From assembly GCA_012841015.1 (NCBI GenBank), contig DUVN01000026.1:1-35072 (forward strand): DNA of 35,072 nt, read 5' to 3'. Shown here in pieces: positions 16,271 through 26,000 of this stretch. This DNA is from Clostridiaceae bacterium. Its GTDB lineage: Bacteria; Bacillota; Clostridia; Saccharofermentanales; DTU023. The notes under the pieces are model-generated. The model was not told the origin of the DNA, ran no database searches, and saw only the letters and a program-made list of their open reading frames with translations. How positions within the stretch are numbered: position 1 is the stretch's first letter; the number at the start of each line of letters is the position of its first letter. Both the position numbers and the translations under genes were made by a program.

Positions 16271-18223
16271 ATGAAACATTCAATCGCTAAATCAATGCTC
16301 GTTCTGGTTCTTGTTGTCAGCCTGCTGACGACAGGCATCACGACGGCAATTGGCGTCTATGAAGCCGATATCTTTGTGCGGAAAACGGTGATTTCCAAGG
16401 CAAGTAACGCCGCGCAGGTGATTGCACGCTTTTACTCAGATGTATTACCTCAATCGATGATCGACGATGAAGCCGTTGGTGCCGAGGTGTCGGAAACGTT
16501 TCAGAGCATGATCGAGAGCTTTCAGCTGGAATATCTGTACATTGTGATTCCGGACGTTGATTCCGGACAAATTACGTATGTATGCGTCGAGGGAAATGAA
16601 GAGATGCGCGAGCTTGCGGAAAGTCTTCCGCCCGGGACGATCAAGAAACGCGATATTTCGAATGAGCTCGCCTCTGTCATGCAGGGGGATACCTCGCTTG
16701 CATCCTGCGAAACAGACAATCAATACGGTCATGTGTTTTCAGTGTATGTTCCGCTTCTGGATCTGGACGGCTCGGTGACAGCGGTCATTGGAGCTGATAT
16801 CAGCGCCGACGATCTTACTGCCCGCTTTCAAAGAGTCATACTCTGGAGGCTTTTCTTCTCTCTTGTTTCTGTGTTACTCTCTGCCTTCGTTTTGTTCTAT
16901 GTTCTGAAAAGGAAAGTCATCAAGCCTGCGGAGACAATCAGCGATGCCATGAAAGCATTCGGCGCGAATGATCAGTACGATACACAACCGATTGTAATCC
17001 GCGGTGACAATGAATTCAGCCATATTGGAACGTCGTTCAACCACATGGCGGCCAAAACGCGAGACTATATCGCCCGCATCAAGGCGTATACAGAACTAGA
17101 GACCCGGCAGGCGTACGAGTTCAACGTTGCTTCCGAAATTCAGCAGGGATTTCTGCCGAAGCCGCACTATGTAGATGCCTTCTTGGAAATCAGTGCGCTC
17201 ATGGTTCCTGCGAGGAATGTCGGCGGCGATTTTTATGATTATTTTGAAGACCGCGGCCATATGGTTCTCGTTGTTGCGGATGTTTCGGGGAAGGGCATCA
17301 GCGGAGCCATATTCATGGCGAGTGTCATCAGCCTGATCCGGGGCTTCGTCAAACAGGGAATGGCGCCGGGCGAGGTGATGGAAGCCGTGAATCGCGAACT
17401 GGAGCACTCCAACCCGAACATGATGTTTGTCACGACTTTTCTCGCTTTTGCCGACCCGAAGAGGGGGATGATTCGCTATGCCAACGCGGGACACAGTCCT
17501 CCTTACCTCCTTCATGACGGGAAACGAAAACTCCTTTCCGCTTCAAGCGGCGTGCCGCTGGGAATTTTTGCGGACGAGACATACCAAACCGCAGAGGCAG
17601 TCTTGCCGCTAGGCAGCACGGTTTTCCTCTTCACAGACGGTGTCAATGAAGCTGTTGACCGAAATGCTGAATTCTTTGGGATGGAGCGACTTGAAAAAAT
17701 CCTTTCGGAGACGGAAGGATCAAGCGCGGTAGTGCAGGTCAAAGACGAATTAGACCGTTTTACGGCCGGCTGCGAACAGAGCGACGACATCACCATGCTT
17801 TCCTTCACTTTGCGTTCAGAGAAACTTATGCTGCCTGCGGAGGTGTCGGCTTTCGGTATGCTTCGCAATTGGCTCCTCTCGGATGACCTGATTCCCGAAG
17901 AGATGCAAAAGCGCATATGCCTGATCGCCGAAGAGTGCTTTGTCAATATTAGTTCCTATGCCTATGACACGCCGGGAGGAAGCATTATCTGCCACAAACA
18001 GAGTTGGGAAGACGGTACCGTTGCTATTCAGTTCACGGACAGCGGAAAGCCTTTTGATCAGACGGCAGATACAATCAAGACAGAGGATTACGACCCGGAT
18101 CATCAAATTGGCGGTCTGGGAAGACTCATTGTTCAATCATTCGCGGACTCCTGCCGGTACGTGAACATAAGCGGGAACAATGTATTGCTAATCATTAAAT
18201 ATGGTAAGGAGGAACGCACATGA
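16271..18223 (+). CDS. Membrane sensor with HAMP, SpoIIE-type serine phosphatase and RsbW-like HATPase domains
   Basis: A 650-aa bifunctional signalling protein. The first membrane segment is at about 8-28 and an extracytoplasmic Cache-like sensor domain at 30-185 (YLYIVIPDVDSG, VYVPLLDLDGSVTAVIGADIS). The second membrane segment is at about 188-210 and a HAMP linker at 210-262. The PP2C/SpoIIE phosphatase domain spans about 290-515 with its metal aspartates in GGDFYDYF, VVADVSGKG, LFTDGVNEA and QSDDITML. The C-terminal HATPase domain (about 525-645) keeps the N box EECFVN, DSGKPFD and GGLG motifs expected for ATP binding. In known partner switches the phosphatase (RsbU) and kinase (RsbW) act in opposite directions on a STAS protein; here both are on one chain. 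Its stop overlaps the start of the next gene (ATGA), which codes exactly such a STAS protein. Confidence 0.93.
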   Translation: MKHSIAKSMLVLVLVVSLLTTGITTAIGVYEADIFVRKTVISKASNAAQVIARFYSDVLPQSMIDDEAVGAEVSETFQSMIESFQLEYLYIVIPDVDSGQITYVCVEGNEEMRELAESLPPGTIKKRDISNELASVMQGDTSLASCETDNQYGHVFSVYVPLLDLDGSVTAVIGADISADDLTARFQRVILWRLFFSLVSVLLSAFVLFYVLKRKVIKPAETISDAMKAFGANDQYDTQPIVIRGDNEFSHIGTSFNHMAAKTRDYIARIKAYTELETRQAYEFNVASEIQQGFLPKPHYVDAFLEISALMVPARNVGGDFYDYFEDRGHMVLVVADVSGKGISGAIFMASVISLIRGFVKQGMAPGEVMEAVNRELEHSNPNMMFVTTFLAFADPKRGMIRYANAGHSPPYLLHDGKRKLLSASSGVPLGIFADETYQTAEAVLPLGSTVFLFTDGVNEAVDRNAEFFGMERLEKILSETEGSSAVVQVKDELDRFTAGCEQSDDITMLSFTLRSEKLMLPAEVSAFGMLRNWLLSDDLIPEEMQKRICLIAEECFVNISSYAYDTPGGSIICHKQSWEDGTVAIQFTDSGKPFDQTADTIKTEDYDPDHQIGGLGRLIVQSFADSCRYVNISGNNVLLIIKYGKEERT

Positions 18224-18537
18224 TCATTAACGTAGAAATAAATGATCTGAACTTCATCATCCGCACGGCCGGTTGGCTCGATACCAATGCGGCGCCTGCT
18301 CTGGGAGCGGAGATTGAGAAGATCGTCAAGGCTGAATCGATCGTGCTGGATTTCAAAGAACTGGAGTATATTTCTTCGTCTGGAATTCGGCAGGTCGTGG
18401 CTGCCTACAAGAAAGCAAAGGCCATGGAGGCTGAATTTTCAGTCATCAATGTGGGAAACGCCGTAATGGAGGTCTTTACGCTGACCAATCTTGACCAAAA
18501 GATTCATATTCTGCCATTGGCCGAACCGGTCAAATAA
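18220..18537 (+). CDS. STAS-domain anti-sigma factor antagonist-like protein (first)
   Basis: A 105-aa single-domain cytoplasmic protein of the RsbV/SpoIIAA type. The phosphorylation loop reads EYISSSGIRQV, where a Ser is the expected target of an RsbW-like kinase and an RsbU-like phosphatase. It overlaps the phosphatase/kinase gene by four bases (ATGA) and has AAGGAGG in front of its ATG, so the two are translationally coupled and probably partners. No sigma factor gene is nearby, so the output may not be transcriptional. Confidence 0.93.
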   Translation: MIINVEINDLNFIIRTAGWLDTNAAPALGAEIEKIVKAESIVLDFKELEYISSSGIRQVVAAYKKAKAMEAEFSVINVGNAVMEVFTLTNLDQKIHILPLAEPVK

Positions 18538-18598
18538 ATAAAAATATATTTTGCTGACGTTAAGACGCTTGAGGATCCGGAAAATTCGTTTTGATCTA

Positions 18599-18624
18599 TA
18601 TGTGTTGCCATTGGGCAACACATA
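18599..18624 (+). promoter_or_regulatory. Perfect 11-bp hairpin next to a ribosome binding site
   Basis: Arms TATGTGTTGCC (18599-18609) and GGCAACACATA (18614-18624) enclose the loop ATTG. The CCGGAG ribosome binding site of the small ORF starts at the next base. No T-run follows, so it is not a standard terminator. It could set translation, mark an RNA processing site or adjust mRNA levels between the two STAS genes. Confidence 0.6.
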
Positions 18625-18636
18625 CCGGAGAATTGT

Positions 18637-18726
18637 ATGACATTTGTCGAAGAAATCAACAATCAGCTATTTGAAGGCCTGAAAAAAGAAAACAACCGAA
18701 GTAAGAAGGATTTATATGACGATTGA
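18637..18726 (+). CDS. Small ORF (29 aa) coupled to the second STAS gene
   Basis: ATG at 18637 is preceded by CCGGAG with a 6-base gap. The 29-residue product begins MTFVEEINNQLFEGLKKENN and is hydrophilic and charged, with no membrane segment. Its end overlaps the start of the second STAS gene by 11 bases, so its translation would carry ribosomes to that start. I do not recognise a family. It may be a coupling peptide, or the 5' stub of a former gene shortened by deletion. The same run holds a deletion remnant at 19836-19981, which makes the second view reasonable. Confidence 0.45.
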   Translation: MTFVEEINNQLFEGLKKENNRSKKDLYDD

Positions 18727-19012
18727 AAAAATTGCTGAGGGAACAAAACTGACGATCACCTTGATTGGTCGTATGGACACCATCACTGCACCAAAGCTGG
18801 AAGCAGAACTGAAACAGAGTCTTTCCGGTGTGGAGGAACTGGTGCTGGATCTTGCGGGGTTGGAATACCTGTCCTCTGCAGGTCTGCGTGTTCTGCTGGT
18901 CGCCCAGAAGGTTATGAATCGCCAGGGCAGCATGATGGTAAAGAATGTGAACGAAACCATCATGGAGATCTTCGAGGTCACAAGGTTCGTTGACGTACTG
19001 ACCATCGAATGA
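18716..19012 (+). CDS. STAS-domain anti-sigma factor antagonist-like protein (second)
   Basis: A 98-aa RsbV/SpoIIAA-type protein. The phosphorylation loop reads EYLSSAGLRVLLVAQK, with the conserved Ser ahead of AGLR. It is clearly diverged from the first STAS protein (which has SSSGIR), so this is not a recent duplication and the two may answer to different partners: one to the phosphatase/kinase at 16271, the other perhaps to the HATPase domain on the MATE exporter. Start supported by AGAAGGA about six bases upstream and by overlap with the small ORF. Confidence 0.92.
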   Translation: MTIEKIAEGTKLTITLIGRMDTITAPKLEAELKQSLSGVEELVLDLAGLEYLSSAGLRVLLVAQKVMNRQGSMMVKNVNETIMEIFEVTRFVDVLTIE

Positions 19013-19190
19013 CCTGCAGGGAAAGCGTTCCCATGAATACGAGCAAAAAGAAAATATCCCGTTCGTTATTCAGCGCTGCCTTCCGTGTTCCTTCCGTTCC
19101 TCAATCGAAAGGATTTTGAGATCTGGGCAAGCATGGATGACATTACCTATCGTTACGAAGAAAGCAGGAAGTGTTCTGGGGAATATGTGC

Positions 19191-19814
19191 ATGAAACTCT
19201 ATATAAGTGACATAAGGGGTCTATTTGATCTTCCCGGAATTGAATTATTGGATAAGAGTCGCAGAAATCGAGTCTATAGGTATCGCCGACTGGAGGATCA
19301 GGCGCGTTGTCTGACTGCTGGACTCATGCTGCGCTGTGTCTTTGGAGAGGATGGAGCTTCCTGCATGACAGAATCCCAATTTGGCAAACCGATTCTGCCG
19401 AACGGTCCCTGTTTTAACCTTTCCCATTCCGGTAACAAGGTTGTGCTGCTTGCAGATGAACGGTCGGTGGGTGTGGATGTTGAGTTTATTACCCCGTATT
19501 CACAAAGCGTGGCAAAGAAAGTCTTTACCGCCGTGGAGCAAAACTGGCTCAGGTGTCAAGCAACGGACGAAGCCTTTTTCCGCCTGTGGACAGGCAAGGA
19601 ATCCATTATGAAGGCGTTGGGATTGGGATTTCATCTGCCGCCGGAGAGTTTTGAGATTTGTCCGGATGCCGGCATTCCCAATATCGTGGGCGGTCAGAGC
19701 TGGTATTTGCACTGGCTTGCACTGGATCATCACATCATTTGCACAGCCGCAGAGCATCCCGGCGAACCAACGATGCCTATTCTGCTTTCAAGAAACGAAT
19801 TGCTGCAGAAATGA
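19191..19814 (+). CDS. 4'-phosphopantetheinyl transferase, Sfp type
   Basis: A 207-aa enzyme that transfers the phosphopantetheine arm from coenzyme A to the conserved Ser of carrier domains, here most likely the three T domains of the NRPS encoded 200 bases downstream. Family motifs are present: FNLSHSGN, GVDVEFI (Mg-binding Asp and Glu) and FFRLWTGKESIMKALG. Length and motif order fit Sfp/Gsp rather than the short AcpS type. I chose the ATG at 19191 because GGGGA lies eight bases upstream; an earlier ATG two codons before is too close to it, and one at 19116 has no site. The 178 bases before it hold no recognised gene. Confidence 0.93.
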   Translation: MKLYISDIRGLFDLPGIELLDKSRRNRVYRYRRLEDQARCLTAGLMLRCVFGEDGASCMTESQFGKPILPNGPCFNLSHSGNKVVLLADERSVGVDVEFITPYSQSVAKKVFTAVEQNWLRCQATDEAFFRLWTGKESIMKALGLGFHLPPESFEICPDAGIPNIVGGQSWYLHWLALDHHIICTAAEHPGEPTMPILLSRNELLQK

Positions 19815-19835
19815 AGTCAAGGAGGAGATGTCTGA

Positions 19836-19981
19836 ATGTTTGCCGAGAAAAAAATCAATACCGGAAGGCAGATTGAATTTGATTATTTGAAGGGTTTGTT
19901 CTTCCTGATGATCTTTCTGTTTGGACACTGTGCTATATCACCATTCGTTTGTGGGAACGGTTCCGCGCCTACAAACGCTGA
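19836..19981 (+). pseudogene. Internally deleted remnant of a membrane acyltransferase gene
   Basis: AAGGAGG precedes an ATG at 19836. The first 30 or so codons read like the start of an acyltransferase-3 protein: RQIEFDYLKGLFFLMIFLFGH, with the GH catalytic dipeptide at the end of the first membrane segment. At about 19927 the sense switches to another frame, reading LCYITIRLWERFRAYKR and then TGA at 19979-19981, which resembles the basic C-terminus of a polytopic membrane protein. The simplest reading is a deletion of several hundred codons that joined the 5' and 3' ends out of frame. Read straight through, the 5' frame ends at 19997 and gives a 53-aa peptide. It sits between the phosphopantetheinyl transferase and NRPS genes. 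Confidence 0.65.
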
Positions 19982-20014
19982 ATACCGTGACATATAGTGA
20001 AAGGAGTATTTTCT

Positions 20015-23000
20015 ATGTTTCTACATTTATTTGCCCGTACCGTTCGGGAATATGGCTATAAGCCTGCCCTTGTTTTTGAAGGGAAATCCATCAGCTATGC
20101 TGAGCTGGATCACGAAAGCAGCCGAATCGCCTATACCCTGATGGCCAATGGCATTGGGCACGGTGATATTGTTGTCATCCGACTGCCCCGCGGCATGGAA
20201 GCCGTTGCCGCGATTGTGGGTGTGATGAAATCCGGCGCGGCTGTTTGTGTCATGGAAGAAGGATATCCGCAGGAGCGCGTAGATTTCGTTATTCGCGATA
20301 CCCGGTCCAAAGTTGTGATCGATTGCAATTGGTTGGAACAGCTGCCTGTCGAACCGCAGCCTGTCTTATTCCCTGAATGGCAAAAAGATGACCCGGCGAT
20401 CATTGTGTATACCTCCGGCTCCACGGGCAATCCAAAGGGTGTCGTCAATTCACACCGAGCTCTCTCCATGGCTATTCGCGGCAATACATTAGGCCGCACG
20501 GAGCATGACACCTTCCTGTCTGTTGCCTCTTTCTCCTTTATTGCAGTGGCACTGGAAATCCTCACGCCTCTTGCGCTGGGCGGCACGATCCATATTGCCG
20601 GAGACAATCTGCGCAAGGATGCGCAGTCACTTGTAGATTATAGTCGCCGGCATGGCATCACCACATCCTTCTCCCCCCCGCAAATGGCGCGTATCATCCT
20701 GCCGCATCTGGAGGATCAGCTCTCTAGTATGGTCATCGGCTCCGACCGCGTAACCAATATATACAGCAACAAAGTTCATCTCTTTAATACCTACGGCTGC
20801 AGCGAAACTTGCGGCCCACTCACGAGCTTTCAGATCGATCGCACTTATCCCGATATCACGCCCATCGGCAGACCCTATGCCGGAAGCTGTGTGTACATTC
20901 TGGATGACGAAAATAATCTGCTCCCGGATGGAGAAGAGGGCGAGATCTGTATCAGCGGACAGGTGGCGCTTGGCTATTTAAATCTTCCGGAGCTGACCGC
21001 AGAACGCTTCATCCCGAATCCTTGGTCCGAGAGCGAAGATGATAAAACTCTGTTCAAGACGAATGACATCGGACGTATCAATGAAAACGGGCAGCTGGAA
21101 TATGTGCAGCGAAAGGACTGGATGATCAAGGTGCGCGGCTACCGCGTGGAGCCCGGTGAGATCGAGGCAACGATTGTACGCCTGACCTCTGCGGATCAGG
21201 CCGTCGTGAAAGGCTTCGAGAATGCCAATGGGGAAACCAGCCTGTTCTGTGTGTACACTGCCCGGGAACCCCTTGCGCCGGAATCCGTCGCGGAGGCCAT
21301 TCGCGGCTTCCTTCCTGCCTATATGATGCCTGCTTTCCTGCAGCAGGTGGATGCACTGCCTGTAAATCCCAATGGTAAGGTGGACCGCAAGAACATTCTG
21401 CCGCCGGACGCGGCAAAGTTCCGCTCTGCGTATCAGGCTCCTGAAAATAACCGGGAGGCTGCCATTTGTGCTGCCTTCCAGCGTGTGCTGGGCATTGACC
21501 GTGTTGGTACGCTGGATGATTTCAACCTGATCGGCGGCGATTCCATCTCAGCGGCGAAGGTGCAGGCAGAATTGGAGGGAATGAATCTGTCTGCCAGTGA
21601 TATCCTCTCACTGGGCACACCGCAGAAGCTGGCTGCACGGGTGAAAGCCGGCCTGTCCAAAGCGGAAAAACGCGATTGCTGGCCGTTGACCTTTGCTGAG
21701 CGGCAAATGGTCGTGGAGCAAGGCATGAATCCGGAATCTACTTCCTATAATATCAATTTCCTTGCCATAGAGATCGAAGGCGAATTTGATACCGATCGGT
21801 TGGAGCAGGCGCTCAACGCGATGGCTGAGCGCCACGCGGTGCTGCGCAGTATCTACCCTATGGAAAAAGGAGAATATGTACACCGCATTCTGGATGAATT
21901 GCACATTCCCGTTGTGCGCCGCAGCTGCGCAAGGGAAGACGTGCAGAGCATCATGGAAGCAGAGAACCGTCCGTTTGATCTGGCGAAAGCGCCGCTGGTA
22001 CGCTGCGAGGTGTTTGAGCATGCACCCAACCTGCGTACGCTGCATTTCTGCTTCCATCATATCTTGATGGACGGCTCCGGCTGGCCCACCTTTGTAGACG
22101 AGTTATTCCGGCTTTACCAGGGGGAGACTCTACCGGAGCAGGTCTTCGACTATCAGGATTACGCTGTGTGGCAGGAGAAAAACGCCGATCCGCGTAGGCA
22201 GGAAGCTTTCTTCAAAGAAATGTTTGCCGACGGTGTGCCGGAAAATGACATGCCTACCCATGTGAAGCGACCCTCCGTGCTGCCGGAAGCAGATGAGGAC
22301 ATTGTAGCCGCTCTGCCCAAGGCCCCAATCAAAGAAGCGGCTGTGCGTCTTGGCGTGACGCAGTATGGTTTCCTGATGAGCGTGCTGGGTATGACCCTGG
22401 CCAAGTATTGCGGCTGCGAGGATGTCGTGGTGGGTACGGCTATGAGCGGCCGAACCCTGAAGGAACAGGAAAAGATGATTGGCATGTTTGTCAACACCCT
22501 GCCGGTGCGCATGAAGCCCGTTGGGTATATCCTGTTTAAGGACTATGTGCTCAAGACGGCACAGACGATCCGAGGTGTACAGGCCAACCAGACCTATCCG
22601 TTCGAGCAGTTGGTGCCCATGCTGGCTCCCGATCGCAACCCTTCCCGTTCCCCTGTGTTTGATGTGATTTTTAACTATCTGCGGGAGCAGCCTCTGCCCG
22701 AAATCGAAGGTGCGAAGGCAGCGTACATTCCCATTAAGGGTCAGGCGCTACAGATGGATCTCGTGCTGGAGGCGGTACACGAAGGCCCTCATTTCAAGTT
22801 TAAGCTCTCCTATTCCCGTCAGCTGTATGACGATGCGGTGATAGAGAATTTTATGGAGCAGTTCATCATCACGCTGCAGCGCTGCTGTGACGACGGCGAT
22901 GACCGGATGCTGGCCGATCTTCTCGAACTGCCTGATCGCCAGAGACGGCAGATTATTTGCGACTTCCCAGGCAAAACGGTGAAAGGCTGGGGCGGCAGAA

Positions 23001-26000
23001 CGGTTGTTTCTCTCTTTAAGGAACAGGCGGCCAAAACACCCGACAACGCTGCGGTCGTGTTCGGAAAGGAGACCTTGAGCTATCGTCAGCTGGATAAGGT
23101 ATCTGACCGTCTGGCTGTCCATCTGATGGAGAGGGGCGCCGGTCGCGGAAGCGTTGTGGGCATTCTGGTCAACCGAAGTTTGATGATGCCTATCGGCGCG
23201 TTGGCTGCATTGAAAACCGGTGCGGCTTATCTGCCGCTGGATCCCGGCTATCCTTCCGATCGTCTGCAGTATATGCTGGAGGACGCGAATGCGAAGGTGC
23301 TGATTAGCGATAGCGACCTGCTGGACCGTGTGCCTGAGTATGCCGGCTTCATTGTGGAAAGCGCCGTCATCGATACACTTCCTGCTGTCGAAGCGCCGGA
23401 AGATGTGTCCCGTCCCGAGGATCTGTTCATCCTGCTGTACACCTCCGGCACCACCGGCAAACCTAAGGGAGTCATGCTTACCAACGCCAATATCGTGAAT
23501 TACCTCCACTTCTATGCTGACAGCTACCAGCTCTGCGAAAGCGACAACATCCCTGCCTATGCCAGTTTTGGCTTTGATGCGCACATGATGGATTTGTATC
23601 CTACCCTGCTCAGAGGGGCATGTCTGCATATCCTGCCTGAGGAAATGCGCCTGGATCTGCCGGGTATTCGCAAGTATTTTGAGGAAAACAACATCACCGT
23701 CGCATTTATGACGACACAGCTTGGCAGGCAGTTTGCCGAAAGCATGCGCGTTCCCACACTGCGCGCCCTGTCGGTAGGCGGCGAGACGCTTGTGCCGCTG
23801 GATCCGCCGGAAATTCCTTTGTTTAATCTCTACGGCCCCACGGAATGTTCGGTTGCCTGTACCAAACAGCGGGTTGATAAGCTGTATGACCGTGTTCCTA
23901 TCGGCAAGGCAACCTACAATACGGCTCTCTATGTGGTGGATGGACGAGGCAGGCTCGCGCCTGTGGGTGTTCCCGGAGAACTGTACATCTCCGGCATACA
24001 GGTAGCGGACGGCTATCTGAACCGCCCTGACCTGACCGCAGAGAAATTCATTGCCAATCCATTCACCGACGAACCGCTGTATGCCAGAGTTTATAAGAGC
24101 GGCGATGTGGTGCGCTTCCTGCCGGACGGTGCGATCGACTTCGTTGGCAGGCGTGACTTCCAGGTGAAGATCCGCGGTTTCCGCGTGGAACTGACAGAGA
24201 TTGAGGGCCGCATCCGCGCTTTTGAAGGTATTAAGGATGCTGCGGTGATCGCCCAAGAGGATGCCGGCGGCGGAAATCGTGTGGTGGCCTATGTGGTGTC
24301 CGACGGACCTGTGGATATCAAGGCCATGAATGCTTTCATCGAGGATGTATTGCCCAGCTACATGGTGCCCGCTGCTACCATGCAGATTGAGCGCATTCCG
24401 CTCAACCAGAACGGCAAAGTCAATCGCCGCGAGCTCCCGCGCATTCAGCTGCAGGCGGAAGAAATGGTCGCACCCAGAAACGAAGAAGAAAAGACCATTT
24501 TTGACGCGGTTGCGTCTGTGCTTAAGCATGAAGAGTTCGGCGTGACAACTGATCTGATGTATGCAGGATTGAACTCTCTCTCTGCCATCAAGGCCGCGGC
24601 GCTGATTACAGAAAACACCGGTAAAAACCTGCGTACTGCTGATCTCATGCGGGAAAAGACCGTCGAAAAAATCGCTCTGCTTCTGACTGACAGCAGTGAC
24701 TATCAGATCAAGACCTATGATAAGCAGGCCTATTATCCGCTGACGCAGAACCAGATGGGGTTATATTTCGCATGTGTGAAGGATCCCGGAACACTGATGT
24801 ATAACATTCCTGTTGAGCTGTCCTTTGGCAGCGGTGTGGAGCCGGAAAAATTGCACAGCGCCATCCTTCGGGTGATTGAGGCTCATCCCTATATTAAAAC
24901 CCGCTTCTCCGTGCGGGACAATGAGCCTGTACAGCTGCGCATGGATGACGCGCAGGTAGAGATACCGGTGATCACCTGTACGGCGGAAGAATATGCTGTC
25001 CGCAGTGCCGGTTTCGTGCGTCCCTTCTCCTTCTTTGAAGGTGCGTTGTTCCGCATGGAAATCTGCGTACTGCCCGATGGTGTGAAGCTGCTGGGGGATT
25101 TCCACCATATGGTTTTTGACGGCGGCTCTCTGGATATTTTCCTGCATGATCTGTCAGCAGCTTACGAAGGCGCTCAGATTGCGGCGGAAACTTTCACCAG
25201 CTTTGACCTGGCGCTGCTGGAGCGGGAAAAGGCGCAGGGCAGCGCTTGGGCAGAGGATAAGGCATTCTTCCATCACCGGCTGGGTGATGGAGAAGGCGCT
25301 ACCGTATTCCCTACCGACAAAAAGAGTGATGGCCCCGGCGCGCCCCGATCGGTGCATGCCACGATCGCCAAAAGCAGCGTAGAGCAAGCCATCAAGGGCT
25401 TGGGCGTTACGGCCTCCAATCTGTTCCTTGCTGCAACCTTGCTTGTTTCCGGGCGGTTTGCTTCCGCGAAGAGTGTGCGGATCGCTGCCATCAGTAACGG
25501 TCGTGAGGGTGTTCATGTGCAGCGCAATGTCGGTATGCTGGTCAAAACACTGCCTATGGTCATGATGGTTGACCCGGTTATGACAGCCGCCGCCTACATG
25601 GAAGGCGTGCAACAGGAAATGAACGATGTGCTGGCACATCAGACCTATTCCTACCTGCAGGCGGCGTCGGATTACAGCTACAATGCACAGATGCTGTATG
25701 CCTATCAAGGCGGTGTGGTTTCTCATTATAAAGTAGGCGATACCCCTGTCGTCATGCGCCCTCTTGGCATCAATAGCGCAAAATTTCCCATTTCCGTCAA
25801 CATTCAGGAAAACGATACGGACTTTATCGTGGAAGCCGAATACGACGACGCTGTTTACAACGCCTCTACCATGCACACGCTGGCATCGTGCATCGCCCAT
25901 ACCGCCGGCATGCTGGTCCGCAACGGAGACACGTCTGTCGGCAGCTTTTCTATCTGCGACAAGGAGCAGCTGGCGTTGGTGAATTCCTTCAGCCCTCCGC

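Noticed and set aside
22748-24529. 593-codon minus-strand frame inside the NRPS gene
   Set aside because: It is antisense to C1, A2 and the start of T2/C2, where all motifs are on the plus strand. It has no recognisable domain and no ribosome binding site.
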